NCBI GenBank assembly: GCA_900208305.1
Contig: OAPG01000008.1
Span: forward strand, 828,128-892,127
Length of the DNA: 64,000 nt
Reading direction: 5' to 3'
DNA from: Melanopsichium pennsylvanicum
Lineage: Eukaryota > Basidiomycota > Ustilaginomycetes > Ustilaginales
The position numbers and the translations under genes are program-made. The stretch's first letter is position 1, and each line of letters opens with the position of its first letter. Below are positions 31,251-42,533 of this stretch, piece after piece. The notes under the pieces were generated by a model that saw only the letters and a list, made by a program, of their open reading frames with translations, searched no databases and was not told the origin of the DNA.

Positions 31251-32489
31251 TCACTTTGAGGTGCCGTTCGTAGCAGCCATGAGCTTGGCTCTCCTCTCGT
31301 AGAGCTCCTTATCGGCGCCTTCCCAGTTGCTTCCGTAGCCATTCTTCATGGCCCTTGACATACTCTTGTGGGTGACTGTGTTGTCACCGTTGTCAAGGAC
31401 AGCCAACAGCCTTCTAAACCAGTCGGGAGCACAACGAATCCATGGAAGGAGGTTTGCGAAACCAGGAAGCATAAGGTGCTGTGAGAGACCCGAGTCGAGT
31501 GACCAAACGACCTTTCGTGCGACCTGGATGGGTTCAAGGACCGGGGTGAAGAAGGGATCCGCATGGTCCTCCATTCCATCACCGAGCGCGGTGCGCACTT
31601 TGGTGGGCGCAACCAGAGTGGTTCGAACGCGTGGTGCATTGTAACGGGTGCGCAATTCGATGGCGAGACATTCGTGGAAGGCAAGTGCGGCTGCTTTCGA
31701 GGTGGCATATTCGGACATGGAAGGGAGAGTCGAGTAAGCACCTGCAGATGATACAGTAATTACATGGCCGTGATTGCGAGCGATCATGTCAGGAATGAAC
31801 TCTTTAGCCGTAATCCAATTTGCAAAAGTGTTGATGCGCCACAGTCGTGCAGCCGAGTCAAGATCAACATCGAGGATCGTGTTGCCAGAAGCGACACCAG
31901 CACAGTTGATGAGGACACCAACCTTCTTGCCGCCAGTAGCTTCTCGAATCTTCTTGCCCACTTCAGCCACCTGCTCACGGTTGCTGACGTCGGTCTTGTA
32001 GTAGAGAATCTCCGGGGCACCGGCCGGGGCAGCCATGTAACCAGGTGGCGCCATATCGAGAACTGCAATGTGAGCTTTGTGTTTGTGGCTCAAGAGCTGG
32101 ACAATCTCCTTGCCGATACCCTGCGAGCCACCAGTGATGACAACCACATCTTTGTTGTAATCAATAGGATCGCGCCTCCATTCCTTGTGGTTTCTGGTAT
32201 AACGGTTCAGGCCACGGTTGATGGTACGGATGAGAATGAAAATCCAGATGAAACCAACCCACTTGTACTGGCTGAAGAGGAGCGATCTGATAAGGGGAAG
32301 AGCATCTGTAGCAGTATTGGGAAGGACAAGGCTTGGGTTCTTGTGCTTGTTGTAAAGAACGGCAAGTGCAGGAAGAAGGGCAATGAATGGCGTCGAGAAG
32401 GGAACCTTGTTGAGGATACGGAGGACCGAATCAAAGGTGAAAGGCTCGTTGAACTGGGTCAACCCTTCGCTGTTGGTTGTTATAGTCAT
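31251..32489 (-). CDS. Membrane-anchored short-chain dehydrogenase (RDH10/DHRS-like)
   Basis: A single exon of 412 residues starts at the ATG at 32489. Two hydrophobic segments (about 33-46 and 78-92) anchor the N-terminus. The classical SDR domain follows with TGGSQGIG at 119-126 (NAD(P) binding), an NCAGV motif, a serine (TVSSAG) and the YATSK catalytic Tyr/Lys pair. The order and the membrane anchor match retinol dehydrogenase 10 / DHRS3 / 17-beta-HSD13-type enzymes, usually on ER or lipid droplets; fungal members act on unknown lipid alcohols or ketones. All catalytic residues are present, unlike the SDR-like protein at 11279-13030. No signal of clustering with its neighbours. Confidence 0.88.
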   Translation of the reverse strand: MTITTNSEGLTQFNEPFTFDSVLRILNKVPFSTPFIALLPALAVLYNKHKNPSLVLPNTATDALPLIRSLLFSQYKWVGFIWIFILIRTINRGLNRYTRNHKEWRRDPIDYNKDVVVITGGSQGIGKEIVQLLSHKHKAHIAVLDMAPPGYMAAPAGAPEILYYKTDVSNREQVAEVGKKIREATGGKKVGVLINCAGVASGNTILDVDLDSAARLWRINTFANWITAKEFIPDMIARNHGHVITVSSAGAYSTLPSMSEYATSKAAALAFHECLAIELRTRYNAPRVRTTLVAPTKVRTALGDGMEDHADPFFTPVLEPIQVARKVVWSLDSGLSQHLMLPGFANLLPWIRCAPDWFRRLLAVLDNGDNTVTHKSMSRAMKNGYGSNWEGADKELYERRAKLMAATNGTSK

Positions 32490-35400
32490 GACTACGATCT
32501 GTGGTGAAAGGCGGTCTCCAAGGGGGGGAGTTCATCGATACTGGGATAGATAATTCACGGCGATATATTGCGAATGCGAGATGATTTATATCAAATATAA
32601 AGAGACGCTTATCCCCAAAAGGCTGGATGGATGATGCAGACGGCTGAGACACTTTGCGAAGAAGGTCAAAGCGGGCGAAGGACGAGGAGAAGATCGAGGT
32701 ACAGGCGCAGTAAAAGGCAGGGTTAGCGATGACTGGCTGCGGAGTAGGGATAAGAAGCTCGCAAAATTTGGCAGATGAAAGGCGAGCGACCGCATTCGTG
32801 TGAAATGCAGTCCAATCAGGGTTTCATCTGTTCGGGAACCGCAAACAGAGGTGAGAAGCGTGAGATGACGAAATCATGCTCGAGCTCTTGAAAGACGAAG
32901 CACAATGCTTTTCTCCGCTATGCTCCCTTTCTCTTGCTCCTCGGCAACTCTCATGTCCTCCACACTTTGTGTTGCAGTGCCACCACCGTATGCCAAGTGG
33001 ATACACCCATGCATAAACACGAAATCCAATCAGCAGCGCTCTTTCAGAATTTGCGGTTGTCACAAAGTGTTGGAAGACCGTACTGGCTCGAGGTGCCTTC
33101 GACGCGCATGCATGAATCTGCCCTGTGTACTTTGTGGAGCTAACCAATGGAAAGGTGGGCGGGCTTCCCTAGTCTTGGGTCCCACAATGCCGTTCTGTGC
33201 CAAAGAAGCTTGTACGTTTGAATCGCCGTTTGAATCGCCTCTAGTTGGTGAGCGCCACCTAGAGCTCGAGCCATCATACCGTTGGGGATGCTGTTGCCCA
33301 CTGTACTGTGGAACCCACCCCAAGGCCTCGCTTACTGGCCCGTTGGGTAGAGTGGTATGCATTCTTTTGTTTGTATGGTCTCGAGGACTCGATCAGCTGG
33401 ATCCACACAGTCGTTTACAACCTCTCTTTCACAGTCAGAGCAAAGATCTATGCTGTGTTTCCCATTTGTACGATTTGTCAAGATCAACGATGAACAGGAG
33501 TGACATCGAGCACGAGACCAACGGTATGCAGTTACTTGGGGAGAGAGAAAATATGTGTGCGTGCATGTGTGTGTGAATTTGACTGGTCGACTGAAAAAGA
33601 GATGGCATGCGACCGTTGTGTGACATGCAGCTGCTTCCTACGGCATGCGGCTGGCGGTTCCTTGAAATTGGCGCGTGAAATAAGATTCTACTTCAAACCG
33701 AAACATCAGCCAAACATATAAATGTATCAGCCTGACTAAGCCGGTAGAAGATTCTCTCCGATCTCGGCCCCGATCTGCGCACAAGCATAATCACTGCGCT
33801 GCGCGATTTGCTGGTTTATCGTCTGCATCTTGCATCATCCATCGCCGTATGTAACACCATACCTCATCCAATTCATAACACCATCCTTGACATAAGTTGT
33901 CTATCACTCAATCTAGGAACAGCATCATCGTCGCACACATTTTCTTACGTGTAAACATGCTCTCCCTCGCAACCTTCGGCATCACCTTCTTCATCACTAT
34001 GGTAGCTATCAGCACCGTCATCACCCTTCTGGAGTGGTGATCTCGTACCTGCATTCTCTTCGGCCGCTGCATGCCTTCATAGGTTAACAAGCTGAATCAT
34101 GGACCGTCTGATCGCAAATGACGCTTCTGTGTCGTGCTACCTCAGATACAATTCAAGAAAAGCCAGGGAGCCCCGCCCGTCGCGATTCTGTCACACTGCA
34201 GTTGCGCTTTCTCCTTGTCATTTAGGAGAAACCCCTTAGGATGGAGGCTGGGAGATGCGATGACGGCAACGTAAAATCTTGCGATAGTCTGCACACACAA
34301 TTCAGATCGACAGAGTATGTCGTCAGAGCCCAGAGGGCTCAACCACGGTCAAAGAGAGAGTTGTGAGCGTGCGAAAGGCCAGCTCAAACACAATTACATT
34401 GCAAATGACAGTAATGGTCTATGAATGCGACAAGAATCCATGTGGATGTAGTTCAACTTATCTATAGCTTCAAATTGTACAGCTCAAGCTGGTGACAGAA
34501 ACATGCCTGTGAGAGAGGAATGTGAGTGCAGTTAGAAGCTGTTGAAGAAATGGATGCCAACAGGTTGCGAGGTGTAGATAGGCTGTGGGAAAGTGCCGCA
34601 AGTCAGTACAGAGGGACGAGACAAGTTGTGCAGCCTCAGCTGATCGCTGTAAGCATATGGCCAATCGGTCCTGTGTTTGAACGTGGCTGAAGGAGGAATC
34701 TGGCTGCATTCAGAGCCACAGCGAAGGTCGTGCCAGGTCAAAAGCATAGAGAGGAGGATGGCCGAAGGGACAATATCGATCAGAAGCAAAAGTTTGCCAA
34801 AGCGATCAAACGTCAGGGAAAGATCGAGAAGCGAAAGCCGAGTGTAAGCGTTTTCAGGGGTCAATTTGCATGTCGAGGAGAGAAGCGCACGAATAGGAAT
34901 TATACCTATATTCTTGATTCATAGATGTGAGGTAGTTGTGCGTGTCAAGTGGAACCTCAAACGAGCTGCCGTGCTGGCGTAGTGTGACTGCTCCGCAGCG
35001 TTGGGTGTTATACGCAACCCGAAGTTGTGGTTTTCTTTTTTTATCTGTTTTTTTTTTTTCTTCTTTAATGATGCGTCCCCAATACAATTGCAGTGTACCC
35101 CACTCTAAAATCACGTTGGACCCCACGTCTACCCCGCGTGGAGATCTTGGACGGAGATTCAATCTTCGGAAAGAGGTCCGTCAGTTTCTCCGTCCACCGA
35201 AACCACCTCGCATGTTTGCAAGCAAATTCTCGCAAGTCCTTGGCATTTGTGCCCGTCTCATTCATCAGTGTTTCCTACTTTCATCTGATCTTGACTACAG
35301 CCAATGCTCTTTGTATGATCTTGTTCCCGGCTCTTTCAGGCACATTGGCACCTCGGCACCCCTTCCGAAACGCCTTCAAAGCGTGCCTGAATCTTGACTT

Positions 35401-35612
35401 CCAGTCAATGCTGTATCTACAGACAGCCGCACAAACATAGTATAATAGAAGCACTTGTCCGATGTCAAAAACCGTCAATTTCCTCATCACTCGCTTCATT
35501 CTGCTTCCCATCCATCCCTATCATACACCATCTGGCTTCATTGCAAACCTCCCTCACGAAGCAACTTACCGGAACAAATATACCAAATATACCCTCTCGA
35601 AGCTCCATTTCG
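32490..35612. other. Gene-poor gap before the accessory cluster
   Basis: 3.1 kb with no family-recognisable frame. A 27-codon hydrophobic ORF lies at 33957-34040 (listed separately), and a Cys-rich 223-codon frame at 32905-33576 is unconvincing. The last 500 bp before the transporter hold T-rich runs and several CCG/CGG triplets around 35100-35210. Confidence 0.5.
33957..34040 (+). CDS. Possible 27-residue hydrophobic microprotein
   Basis: ATG to TGA encodes MLSLATFGITFFITMVAIST plus seven residues ending LLEW. Almost the whole length could be one membrane helix. It follows a C/A-rich, pyrimidine-biased leader like those of real genes in this window. It is too short for any statistical support and I recognise no family, so it may be chance. 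Confidence 0.2.
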   Translation: MLSLATFGITFFITMVAISTVITLLEW

Positions 35613-37166
35613 ATGATTCGCGACGACTCGTCCGATAAAGCGGTAGATCGCAAGAGCGACATCATGGTCACCCACAACATCGAGGATGCATCGGTCGAGG
35701 AGAAAGCAAACCCATCCAAGGTGGCGGACGAGGAGACCGCAAAGTACGCGGGCGCTCCTATCAAGGTCAGCGATGCTGATAACAAGCGTCTCTTTTGGAA
35801 GATCAATCGCAGGATCCTTTCGATCATGCTTGTCACCTACTTCTGCCAATCGCTCGACAAAGGTACTCTCAACTTCGCTTCCATCATGCACATCAAAAGG
35901 GATGCCCACCTGGGCGGTCAAGAGTACCAGTGGCTCGGTACCATTCTCTACATGGGTATCTTGGCAGGCGAACTGCCGCAAAATTTCTTGCTACAGAAGC
36001 TTCCTGTCGCCAAGTTCCTCGCGGCCAACGTGTTTTGCTGGGGAGCAGTCGTTACTTGCTCAGCCGCCTCGAAAAACTTTGCATCGTTGATGGTGGTGCG
36101 TTTCCTACTCGGTTTCTTTGAATCATCTGTGCAGCCAGCGTTCCTTATCATCACCACCATGTGGTACAGGCGATCGGAGCAAGCCGTTCTCACCTCGCTT
36201 TGGTATTGCATGACTGGTGTGCAACTCATGGTTGGAGGTCTCCTTGCGTACGGTGTCTCACACTATACAAATGGAGTCATTTTCCCGTGGCAGCTTCTGT
36301 TCTTGATCCTCGGTCTCGCCACGATCGTTCTGTCTATCGCCATCGCCTTGTTCCTGCCCGACAGTCCTATGGCAGCCAAGTGTTTCTCGGAAGATGACAA
36401 GCGTCTCATGGTGGAACGCATCCGCGAGAACGAAACTGGTATTCAAAATAAACAATACAAGCGCTATCAGGTCATTGAGGCGCTTACCGACCCTTTTAGT
36501 TGGTGCATCTTTGCCCTCATCGTCGTAGCAAACCTCGTGATTGGCGGGCTGGGTGTCTTCTCAAACCTTATCATCTCACAATTCGGTTTCAGCCTGCTTC
36601 AAACTCAACTACTCAACATCGCTCAAGGTGCAGTGACGGTCATCGTCATGATTGGCAGTGCCACCGTCGCACAGAAATGGAAGCAAACCTGCATCACCAT
36701 GATTCTTTGGACGATTCCGGCTGCTGTTGGCACCATCGTCATTGTGATCGTCAAGCCTAATTCAAACAACGCCGGCGGACTGCTTATAGCCTTCTACTGC
36801 ACCCAGTTCTTCCTTGCTCAGGGAAATATGATTATTTCTCTGGTGACTCGCAACGTTGCTGGTCAGACCAAGAAGAGCACCATCATCACAATGACGTTTG
36901 TCGGCTGGGCCGCTGGCAACATGGCAGCGCCGCAGATTTTCCAGACAAGCGACGCTCCCAGGTATATCAAGGGCTTCGTCGCTCATCTGTGTATCTACGG
37001 CACCTATATCGCCCTTGTGATTCTTACCCGAATCATCCTCATGCGCAAGAATGTCAAGAAGCGCGCCGCCGCTGAAGCTGCCGGTCTCAGCGAAGAAATC
37101 GATCACCAACAAGCCTTTGACGATTTGACCGACCAGGAAAACCCTAATTTCCGCTATGTCTACTGA
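35613..37166 (+). CDS. MFS transporter, anion:cation symporter type
   Basis: The frame is open from 35394, but the first ATG is 35613 (MIRDDSSDKA), giving 517 residues. A hydrophilic N-terminus of about 70 residues precedes twelve predicted membrane segments with a central loop near residue 265-290. Family marks of the Dal5/Tna1/Liz1 (ACS) group are present: DKGTLNFASIM in helix 1, WLGTILYMGILAGELPQNFLLQ in the helix 2 region, RFLLGFFESSVQPAF in helix 4 and WYRRSEQ after it. Substrates of the group are small organic anions such as allantoate, nicotinate, pantothenate, quinate and sugar acids. It opens the accessory cluster, so uptake of uronate-type products is a reasonable inference, unproven by sequence. 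No introns. Confidence 0.9.
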   Translation: MIRDDSSDKAVDRKSDIMVTHNIEDASVEEKANPSKVADEETAKYAGAPIKVSDADNKRLFWKINRRILSIMLVTYFCQSLDKGTLNFASIMHIKRDAHLGGQEYQWLGTILYMGILAGELPQNFLLQKLPVAKFLAANVFCWGAVVTCSAASKNFASLMVVRFLLGFFESSVQPAFLIITTMWYRRSEQAVLTSLWYCMTGVQLMVGGLLAYGVSHYTNGVIFPWQLLFLILGLATIVLSIAIALFLPDSPMAAKCFSEDDKRLMVERIRENETGIQNKQYKRYQVIEALTDPFSWCIFALIVVANLVIGGLGVFSNLIISQFGFSLLQTQLLNIAQGAVTVIVMIGSATVAQKWKQTCITMILWTIPAAVGTIVIVIVKPNSNNAGGLLIAFYCTQFFLAQGNMIISLVTRNVAGQTKKSTIITMTFVGWAAGNMAAPQIFQTSDAPRYIKGFVAHLCIYGTYIALVILTRIILMRKNVKKRAAAEAAGLSEEIDHQQAFDDLTDQENPNFRYVY

Positions 37167-37578
37167 TTTTACCAGAACAAGGTTTTCTTTCAATCCTGAC
37201 GAAGACTCTCTCACTCGGAAGCTGACAGAGCATCCAACTGCATATTGTCACGTTCTTCAGGGACGAGTCGGCGGCCTTCCACTACTATTGAGTTAGAACT
37301 GTAACGCACGCCATCTGGTCATTTTTGTATCTATTTTTCGTATGAAACTATCACTGTTACTGGCATGCAGATGAGTGTGTGGTCCGCTTGATCCATACAG
37401 TATGCATGAGCAGCCTTTTTCCTCAGCTGTGAGTGCTGTTTGCCCCGCATTTTCAACTTGTCACTGTATGTGATCTGTATGGGCGGCACTTTGGTGCTTT
37501 GGACGGTTCGGACGCCGACTGGCTAAATGAAACAGGGCAAGGACTGTCAAAGCTAGAACTACAGTATGTACTGGATGC

Positions 37579-37596
37579 GATCCCCGCGTGGGGATC
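37579..37596. promoter_or_regulatory. GATCCCC-GCGT-GGGGATC palindrome
   Basis: Seven-base perfect arms around a 4-base centre, about 690 bp upstream of the GH43-like start. GTGGGG/GCGGGG-type cores are known CreA/Mig1 targets in fungi; a carbon-repression role is inferred only. Confidence 0.35.
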
Positions 37597-37898
37597 ATCC
37601 GGGTCGTTACCCTTTGTTTGCGCGCGTGGGGAAACTAAAACCACAAAGTTTGATCACAAGACGACAATGGGAGGGGGGTTGCAGCGGAGTTTGGTGACAT
37701 GAGCATCACACATGTCGAAAAAGCTTGCCAGGTTCTCTGCGACATTGCCTGCACCGATTGCTGCGCAAAGACGCTCCTGCCTCGGAGAGCGGAGAATTCG
37801 TCGGACCATCCCGAAACAAGCATCTTACCGGGTACGATGCATCGCCAAGCGATTTTTATTCTTTTTATTATTTTTATTTAGTTTTCATTTTATTTCAT

Positions 37899-37934
37899 TT
37901 TTTGTTTTTCTTTTTGTTTTTCTTTTTGTTTTTC
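37899..37934. repeat. Three exact copies of TTTTTGTTTTTC
   Basis: A 12-bp pyrimidine-rich tandem repeat inside a longer T-rich tract, non-coding. Confidence 0.9.
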
Positions 37935-38282
37935 TTTGATGCTTTTCGACAGCCTTTGAGGCGTCATCACCCCGCAATTAGCAAGTTAGAAACATACACC
38001 TACGGTAAATGGGGATTAGCGATCCAAGAGATTGCCGAAAGGGAGAGAAATGACAAAGAGCCGTCGCCTCCCCCTATGCAGCAATCCAGACATATGGCCA
38101 CAACCACCCGTCTTCTTACTTTAATCAATCACATTCAGAAGCAATGGTGTCCCAGACACACTTGCATCTGCTGATTTAGGGCAGACGTGAGGATATAAGT
38201 AGAAATCCTCCTTCATGCTCAACGTTGCGAGAAGTGTGTTTCGTCAAAATATTCCATCAACGTCCAAACTCACCATTCAACA

Positions 38283-39403
38283 ATGACGAGCTTCTCACTC
38301 ATAGCTGTCTTTCTCAGCTTATTCCTTGGAGCTGTTTATAGTTTGCCCAGCTCGTCGTTTCTAACTCGTAGCACGGACTCACACAGCGGAGGTGCAGATG
38401 GTTACTTCGCCGTCACCTTTAAGACCACTGAGGAGAAGATCTTTGGCCACGTTGCAAAGGTTGGTGAAGAGACCACGTTTACCGCTGTCAATCAAGGAAA
38501 ACCTCTCCTTGTCGCTTCAAAAGGCACCCGCGGTGTCAGAGATCCATTCGTCGTTGCCTCGCCCACTCACGATCGTTTCTGGATTATCGGTGTAAGTATT
38601 GCCCAAAAGAACAGTCAGCGTTTCAGACTGGATCACACGAATTAACCTTGCCTATACCTCTGTACACTTAATGTCTCCAGACGGATCTCAACGCTTCCGC
38701 CATAAATCAGAACTTCACCGAAGCAAGACATTACGGTTCGACTTCACTGCACATTTGGGAGTCAACCGATCTGGTCAATTGGTCTGGTGACAATCTTGTC
38801 CAAGTCATGCCCGATAGTCTGCAGGCAGGAATGGTTTGGGCTCCCAGTGCCGTGTATGACCATTCCATCGACCAATTTTCCGTCTTCTGGGCTAGTAAGA
38901 CATTCCCAGCTGATGATCCTGGCCACCTCACCAATGGCTCTCTAGACCAGATTTGGTATGCACACACCAAGGATTTCCGCAACTTCACCATGCCGAGAGT
39001 CTGGGCTTCTTCGGACGTCGGTCTCATTGACCAGGAAATTTTGACAACAAGCGATAAAAACACCTTCTACCGCTTCCTGAAGGACGAAAATGTCACAGAG
39101 GTTTATGCGGAGAAGACAACAACTGGACTGTTCGGAGAATGGCATAGGCTTGGCAAAACAGTTGTTCAAGGTCGCAGAGAGGGTCCAGCTTCCTACCGAG
39201 ATATCAGAAACCCTTCGCGAACTTATCTCTGGGTGGACAATTACAATGCTACAATCCCAGGATACGAAGCCTATTACTCTGACGATATCGATTCAAACGT
39301 CTGGACACCGACAAGTCCGAGCCTCACGCCAGCAACCATGCGACACGGCGCCATCATTCCCGTCACCAAGCGCCAGATGCATCGCCTCATGAAGTGGCGA
39401 TAA
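38283..39403 (+). CDS. Secreted GH43-like five-bladed propeller glycosidase
   Basis: Exon 1 is 38283-38591 and exon 2 38681-39403; the 89-nt intron (GTAAGT...CCAG) is phase 0 and joins WIIG to TDLNAS, giving 343 residues. Residues 1-20 form a signal peptide (MTSFSLIAVFLSLFLGAVYS). GH43-type catalytic positions can be matched: RDP with Asp87, LID with Asp220, and EGPA with Glu270. WAPSAVYD and LHIWESTDLVNW are typical propeller strands. Likely activity is an exo- or endo-acting arabinanase, xylosidase or galactosidase; the subfamily cannot be set by eye. Several N-glycosylation sites fit secretion. It sits between the MFS transporter and the beta-helix glycosidase, all on the plus strand. Confidence 0.85.
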
Positions 39404-40261
39404 ATGAGGGCCAAAGAACGATGTGACAGGTTGCTGGAGTAACTTTGCAAAAGCTTTGTTAGATTTCCGCCTTTTCAAGGCAAATGCGGAAGAGCTTATA
39501 CCGGAATCGTTCTATATCATTATATACTGTAATTTTCTACAGATGCTTTCGCTTTTGCCTCCTCCACTTACAGTAACGAGTAGTCAAGAAAAATCAAGAA
39601 AGGGATTGGAGATACCTGGGGAGAAGAAAAAACATGTACGAAAAGACGGTTACAAAAGACGAAAAAAATTAGATGTAAGAAAATTCATCAAAAGCGAAGG
39701 AAGAATTCTTAAGAATGTGTGTTGACATTACTGCATGTGGCACCAGATCTCGGAAGCGATCTTTGATCTGTTGGGTGATCGTGAAAGTGTTAGTGCACCA
39801 TGATTGACTGCTTGTGTCATAATGTTTCTGGAGCTCTAGCGCTTTAGGCGGAGGGAAGCAGACGTTTTTCTTGCGTCTGCCATGACTTTTGACGCTTTTA
39901 CCGCCATTCAAACTCATTCTCGGGAATCTGAGGGTAGCATGAAGCGAGGCTCACGGAACCGGGCAGATCCGTATTGGACTGGCACAGCAGCTTCCGCATC
40001 AACTGATCAGGACAAAACCAGGCAAAGGCGGCTTCTTGACTTCTCGAGGCAACGGCCGACGACCAGGGACTCACGGATTGTTTACCGGCCCGAATCCGCT
40101 TCTCTGCCCTCGTTCATTCGGATTAGGTCGTGTGTAGCTATGGACATGATTTGCTATAGAACCTGGTACGGTACTGCATATACGCCTGGGCTTGCCCATC
40201 GCAAAATGCTGTTGTGTACGCTATTCCGCACACAGCTGCTATCATTGCAGAGACTTGCAAC
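39404..40261. other. Intergenic region before the beta-helix gene
   Basis: 858 bp. A strong-looking acceptor (CATTGCAG, ending at about 40247) lies 15 bp upstream of the next gene's ATG, so an unseen upstream exon is possible. No signal-peptide exon could be identified. Confidence 0.45.
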
Positions 40262-41740
40262 ATGACCACAGTCAACCACATTGACGCGTCTCAATTGCCG
40301 GCGGGAGTCTCCCTGAATCGCGTCTTCGATATACAGGCTAGAAGCTCGCAGTCAGAGGACAATACTTGGACGAACATCACTGCGATTGACGTGAATGTCG
40401 CCAGCGCCAATGCTGAGCAAAACGAATTCAATGTTCGTCAAGTGGGTGTTGCCTCTCTGAGCATTCCTGCAGGAAGCTTTGTTGACTTTAGGATCCAGTA
40501 CAAATCAACGTTAGAATCACTTGGTTGGGCATTTGTCCGACCCGATTCTCTGGACATCGATATTAGAATCGAGGATGACATTATCATCTTCACTCTGGAA
40601 GGCGCAAAGGATGTGATGGTCGAGATCAACGGCGACAAATGGCAAGCTCTCCACTTGCTCATCAACGAATCAGACAGCCAAGCTCCCGAGCAAAGCAATT
40701 CGAGGCTGTGGTGCTTTGACACCGGCATCAACAACGGGGATGCATACAAACATGTTGAAGATGGTCAGCTCATCGTGCCATCAAATACCACCGTCTACCT
40801 TGGCCCCGGCGCATTCCTCACCGCTCAAGTTATCTTCTCGGGCGTAGAGAACGCAAGCATCCGTGGACCTGGTTTCATTTATAGACCAGGCAAAGAGTAC
40901 CTGCCATCGAATTCCGGCAGGCCGAGAGAGCTCGACGGCGGTGCAATCTTGATTCAACATTCGAAGAACATCGTTGTTCAAGATGTGTGCTCTTTGCGCG
41001 TCTTTGGTTTCAGCCTGCCTGTTTGTGAAGGGCAACGAGTGCATATAGACCGCTTTCGTTCTTTTTCCGGGTACGGAAATGGTGACGGCATTGATCTGTT
41101 CTGCTGCCAAGACGTCCTTATCGAGCGTTGTTTTCTTCGCAATTCTGATGATACCATTGCTATCTATGGGCATCGGTGGAGCTACCGTGGAGACACCACA
41201 GACATACGTGTTCGCAATTGCACGCTGCTTCCAGATATCGCTCATCCGATTCAAATTGGTACGCACGGCGCTCCCGACAAGCCCGAGATATTTCGAAGGA
41301 TTCATATCAGCGGAATCGATATCCTTGATCACGAAGAGCATCAAATGTGGTATCAAGGCTGCATTACTCTCAATGCTGGCGATGAGAACCTGATCCGGGA
41401 TGTCTGTATAGAAAATGTTCGAGTCGAGAAGATCACAAACGGTCAACTCATCAACATTCGGGTCATGAAGAACGCCATGTGGACAACGGCGCCGGGCAGA
41501 GGCATTGAAAACGTAACGATCCGAAACGTTGAGCTAAACACTACAAGGTCGAAGGTGGTACATCCATCGATGATCTTGGGTTTCGATGCTACCAGGATGG
41601 TGAAAAACATTTCAATTGAGAATCTTCGCATCGATGGGGTGCATATCCACGATGGAATGCCAAAACCTAGATGGTACACGGTATCAGACTATGTTCCAAT
41701 GTTCGTTAATGAACATGTGCAATCCCTGCTGTTCAAGTAA
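40262..41740 (+). CDS. Right-handed beta-helix glycosidase, GH28/GH49-like
   Basis: The open frame extends upstream to a stop near 40159 without an ATG, so I start at 40262 (MTTVNHIDAS), giving 492 residues. About 140 N-terminal residues look like a beta-sandwich, followed by a pectin-lyase-type helix from about 165. Candidate catalytic carboxylates are Asp275/Asp278 (GNGDGIDLF) and Asp296-Asp297 (NSDDTIAIYG), at the spacing of the GH28 NTD and DD motifs. IGTHG and INIRV stand where GH28 has GHG and RIK, so substrate specificity may differ from polygalacturonase; a GH49-like layout (sandwich plus helix) is an alternative. No signal peptide is visible, which is odd for the fold and suggests a missing 5' exon (acceptor-like CATTGCAG just upstream) or an intracellular role. 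Confidence 0.75.
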   Translation: MTTVNHIDASQLPAGVSLNRVFDIQARSSQSEDNTWTNITAIDVNVASANAEQNEFNVRQVGVASLSIPAGSFVDFRIQYKSTLESLGWAFVRPDSLDIDIRIEDDIIIFTLEGAKDVMVEINGDKWQALHLLINESDSQAPEQSNSRLWCFDTGINNGDAYKHVEDGQLIVPSNTTVYLGPGAFLTAQVIFSGVENASIRGPGFIYRPGKEYLPSNSGRPRELDGGAILIQHSKNIVVQDVCSLRVFGFSLPVCEGQRVHIDRFRSFSGYGNGDGIDLFCCQDVLIERCFLRNSDDTIAIYGHRWSYRGDTTDIRVRNCTLLPDIAHPIQIGTHGAPDKPEIFRRIHISGIDILDHEEHQMWYQGCITLNAGDENLIRDVCIENVRVEKITNGQLINIRVMKNAMWTTAPGRGIENVTIRNVELNTTRSKVVHPSMILGFDATRMVKNISIENLRIDGVHIHDGMPKPRWYTVSDYVPMFVNEHVQSLLFK

Positions 41741-42533
41741 GAATAGATCGATAGGTTTATAACTTTGTTCGGTCTTCGGTGAATCTGGTCCGTTTTAAAA
41801 GAATTGGAAACAGTTCAAAATCCCCGACTTGTCGAACTATGCTTTCACTCGCTCGTACCCAAGACTTCTTTTCCAATTCTTTCAATAACATGTCCATCAA
41901 CCAAATCAGATGAACAGCTCATGTGATTGAAGATTGAGTTACGATATGTGACACTTGCACCGCCGTCTCACCTCTCGGTGAAGCATAGGAACCGAACACA
42001 GAGACATGAAGACGTGAAAAGGCAGCCAAAAGAGGTGTTTCGTTCTGGGTTGATTGTAAAGAACAGGATGGTGAAGAAGAAAGGTCAGAACACGAGAAGC
42101 TATACTGTAGAACAACGAGTGCGATCAGCTGGTTGACACATGGCCAAGTCGGCCGATAGGCACAGCCCAGACGCCACCGACTTCTTTATCCGACCACGTG
42201 ATGCAATAGATTGCCGGAGTGCAGCTGACAGTTGCGTTTCAGGGGCGTCTTTGCTCAAAGCACTTTTCTCAAAGTGGACGCTTTTCAAGATTGCAAGAAT
42301 TCCGAGTTTTTTGATTAATAAAAATTTACCCCGCATGCACAAGTTGAAGTGGAATCTGCTGATTTTCGGCACGGGCCAGGTACGTATTGAATCAATAAAA
42401 CCAACGTCTGACGAGACGCCGAGAGCACGCTATTCAACTCAGCTTTAGGCAAACGGAGGAGTCTCGCTGGAAGAAATTCTAGCTTGCTTAGTCAAGACCA
42501 TCCTCGCCTCACCCACTTTTCAGCGTGCTGAGC
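41741..42533. other. Intergenic region upstream of the regulator
   Basis: 793 bp of unremarkable sequence, with the promoter and leader of the Zn2Cys6 gene at its right end. Confidence 0.5.

Larger units (their letters stand above)
37167..38282. other. Intergenic region upstream of the GH43-like gene
   Basis: 1.1 kb without a gene. It contains a perfect hairpin (37579-37596), a T-rich stretch with three exact 12-bp units (37899-37934), and a short C/A-rich leader before the GH43-like ATG. Confidence 0.55.

Noticed and set aside
32905..33576. A Cys-rich 223-codon frame beginning with ATG, perhaps a secreted effector
   Set aside because: The N-terminus is a weak signal peptide, the Cys residues are irregular, the end runs through a TG repeat, and codon use is unlike nearby genes.
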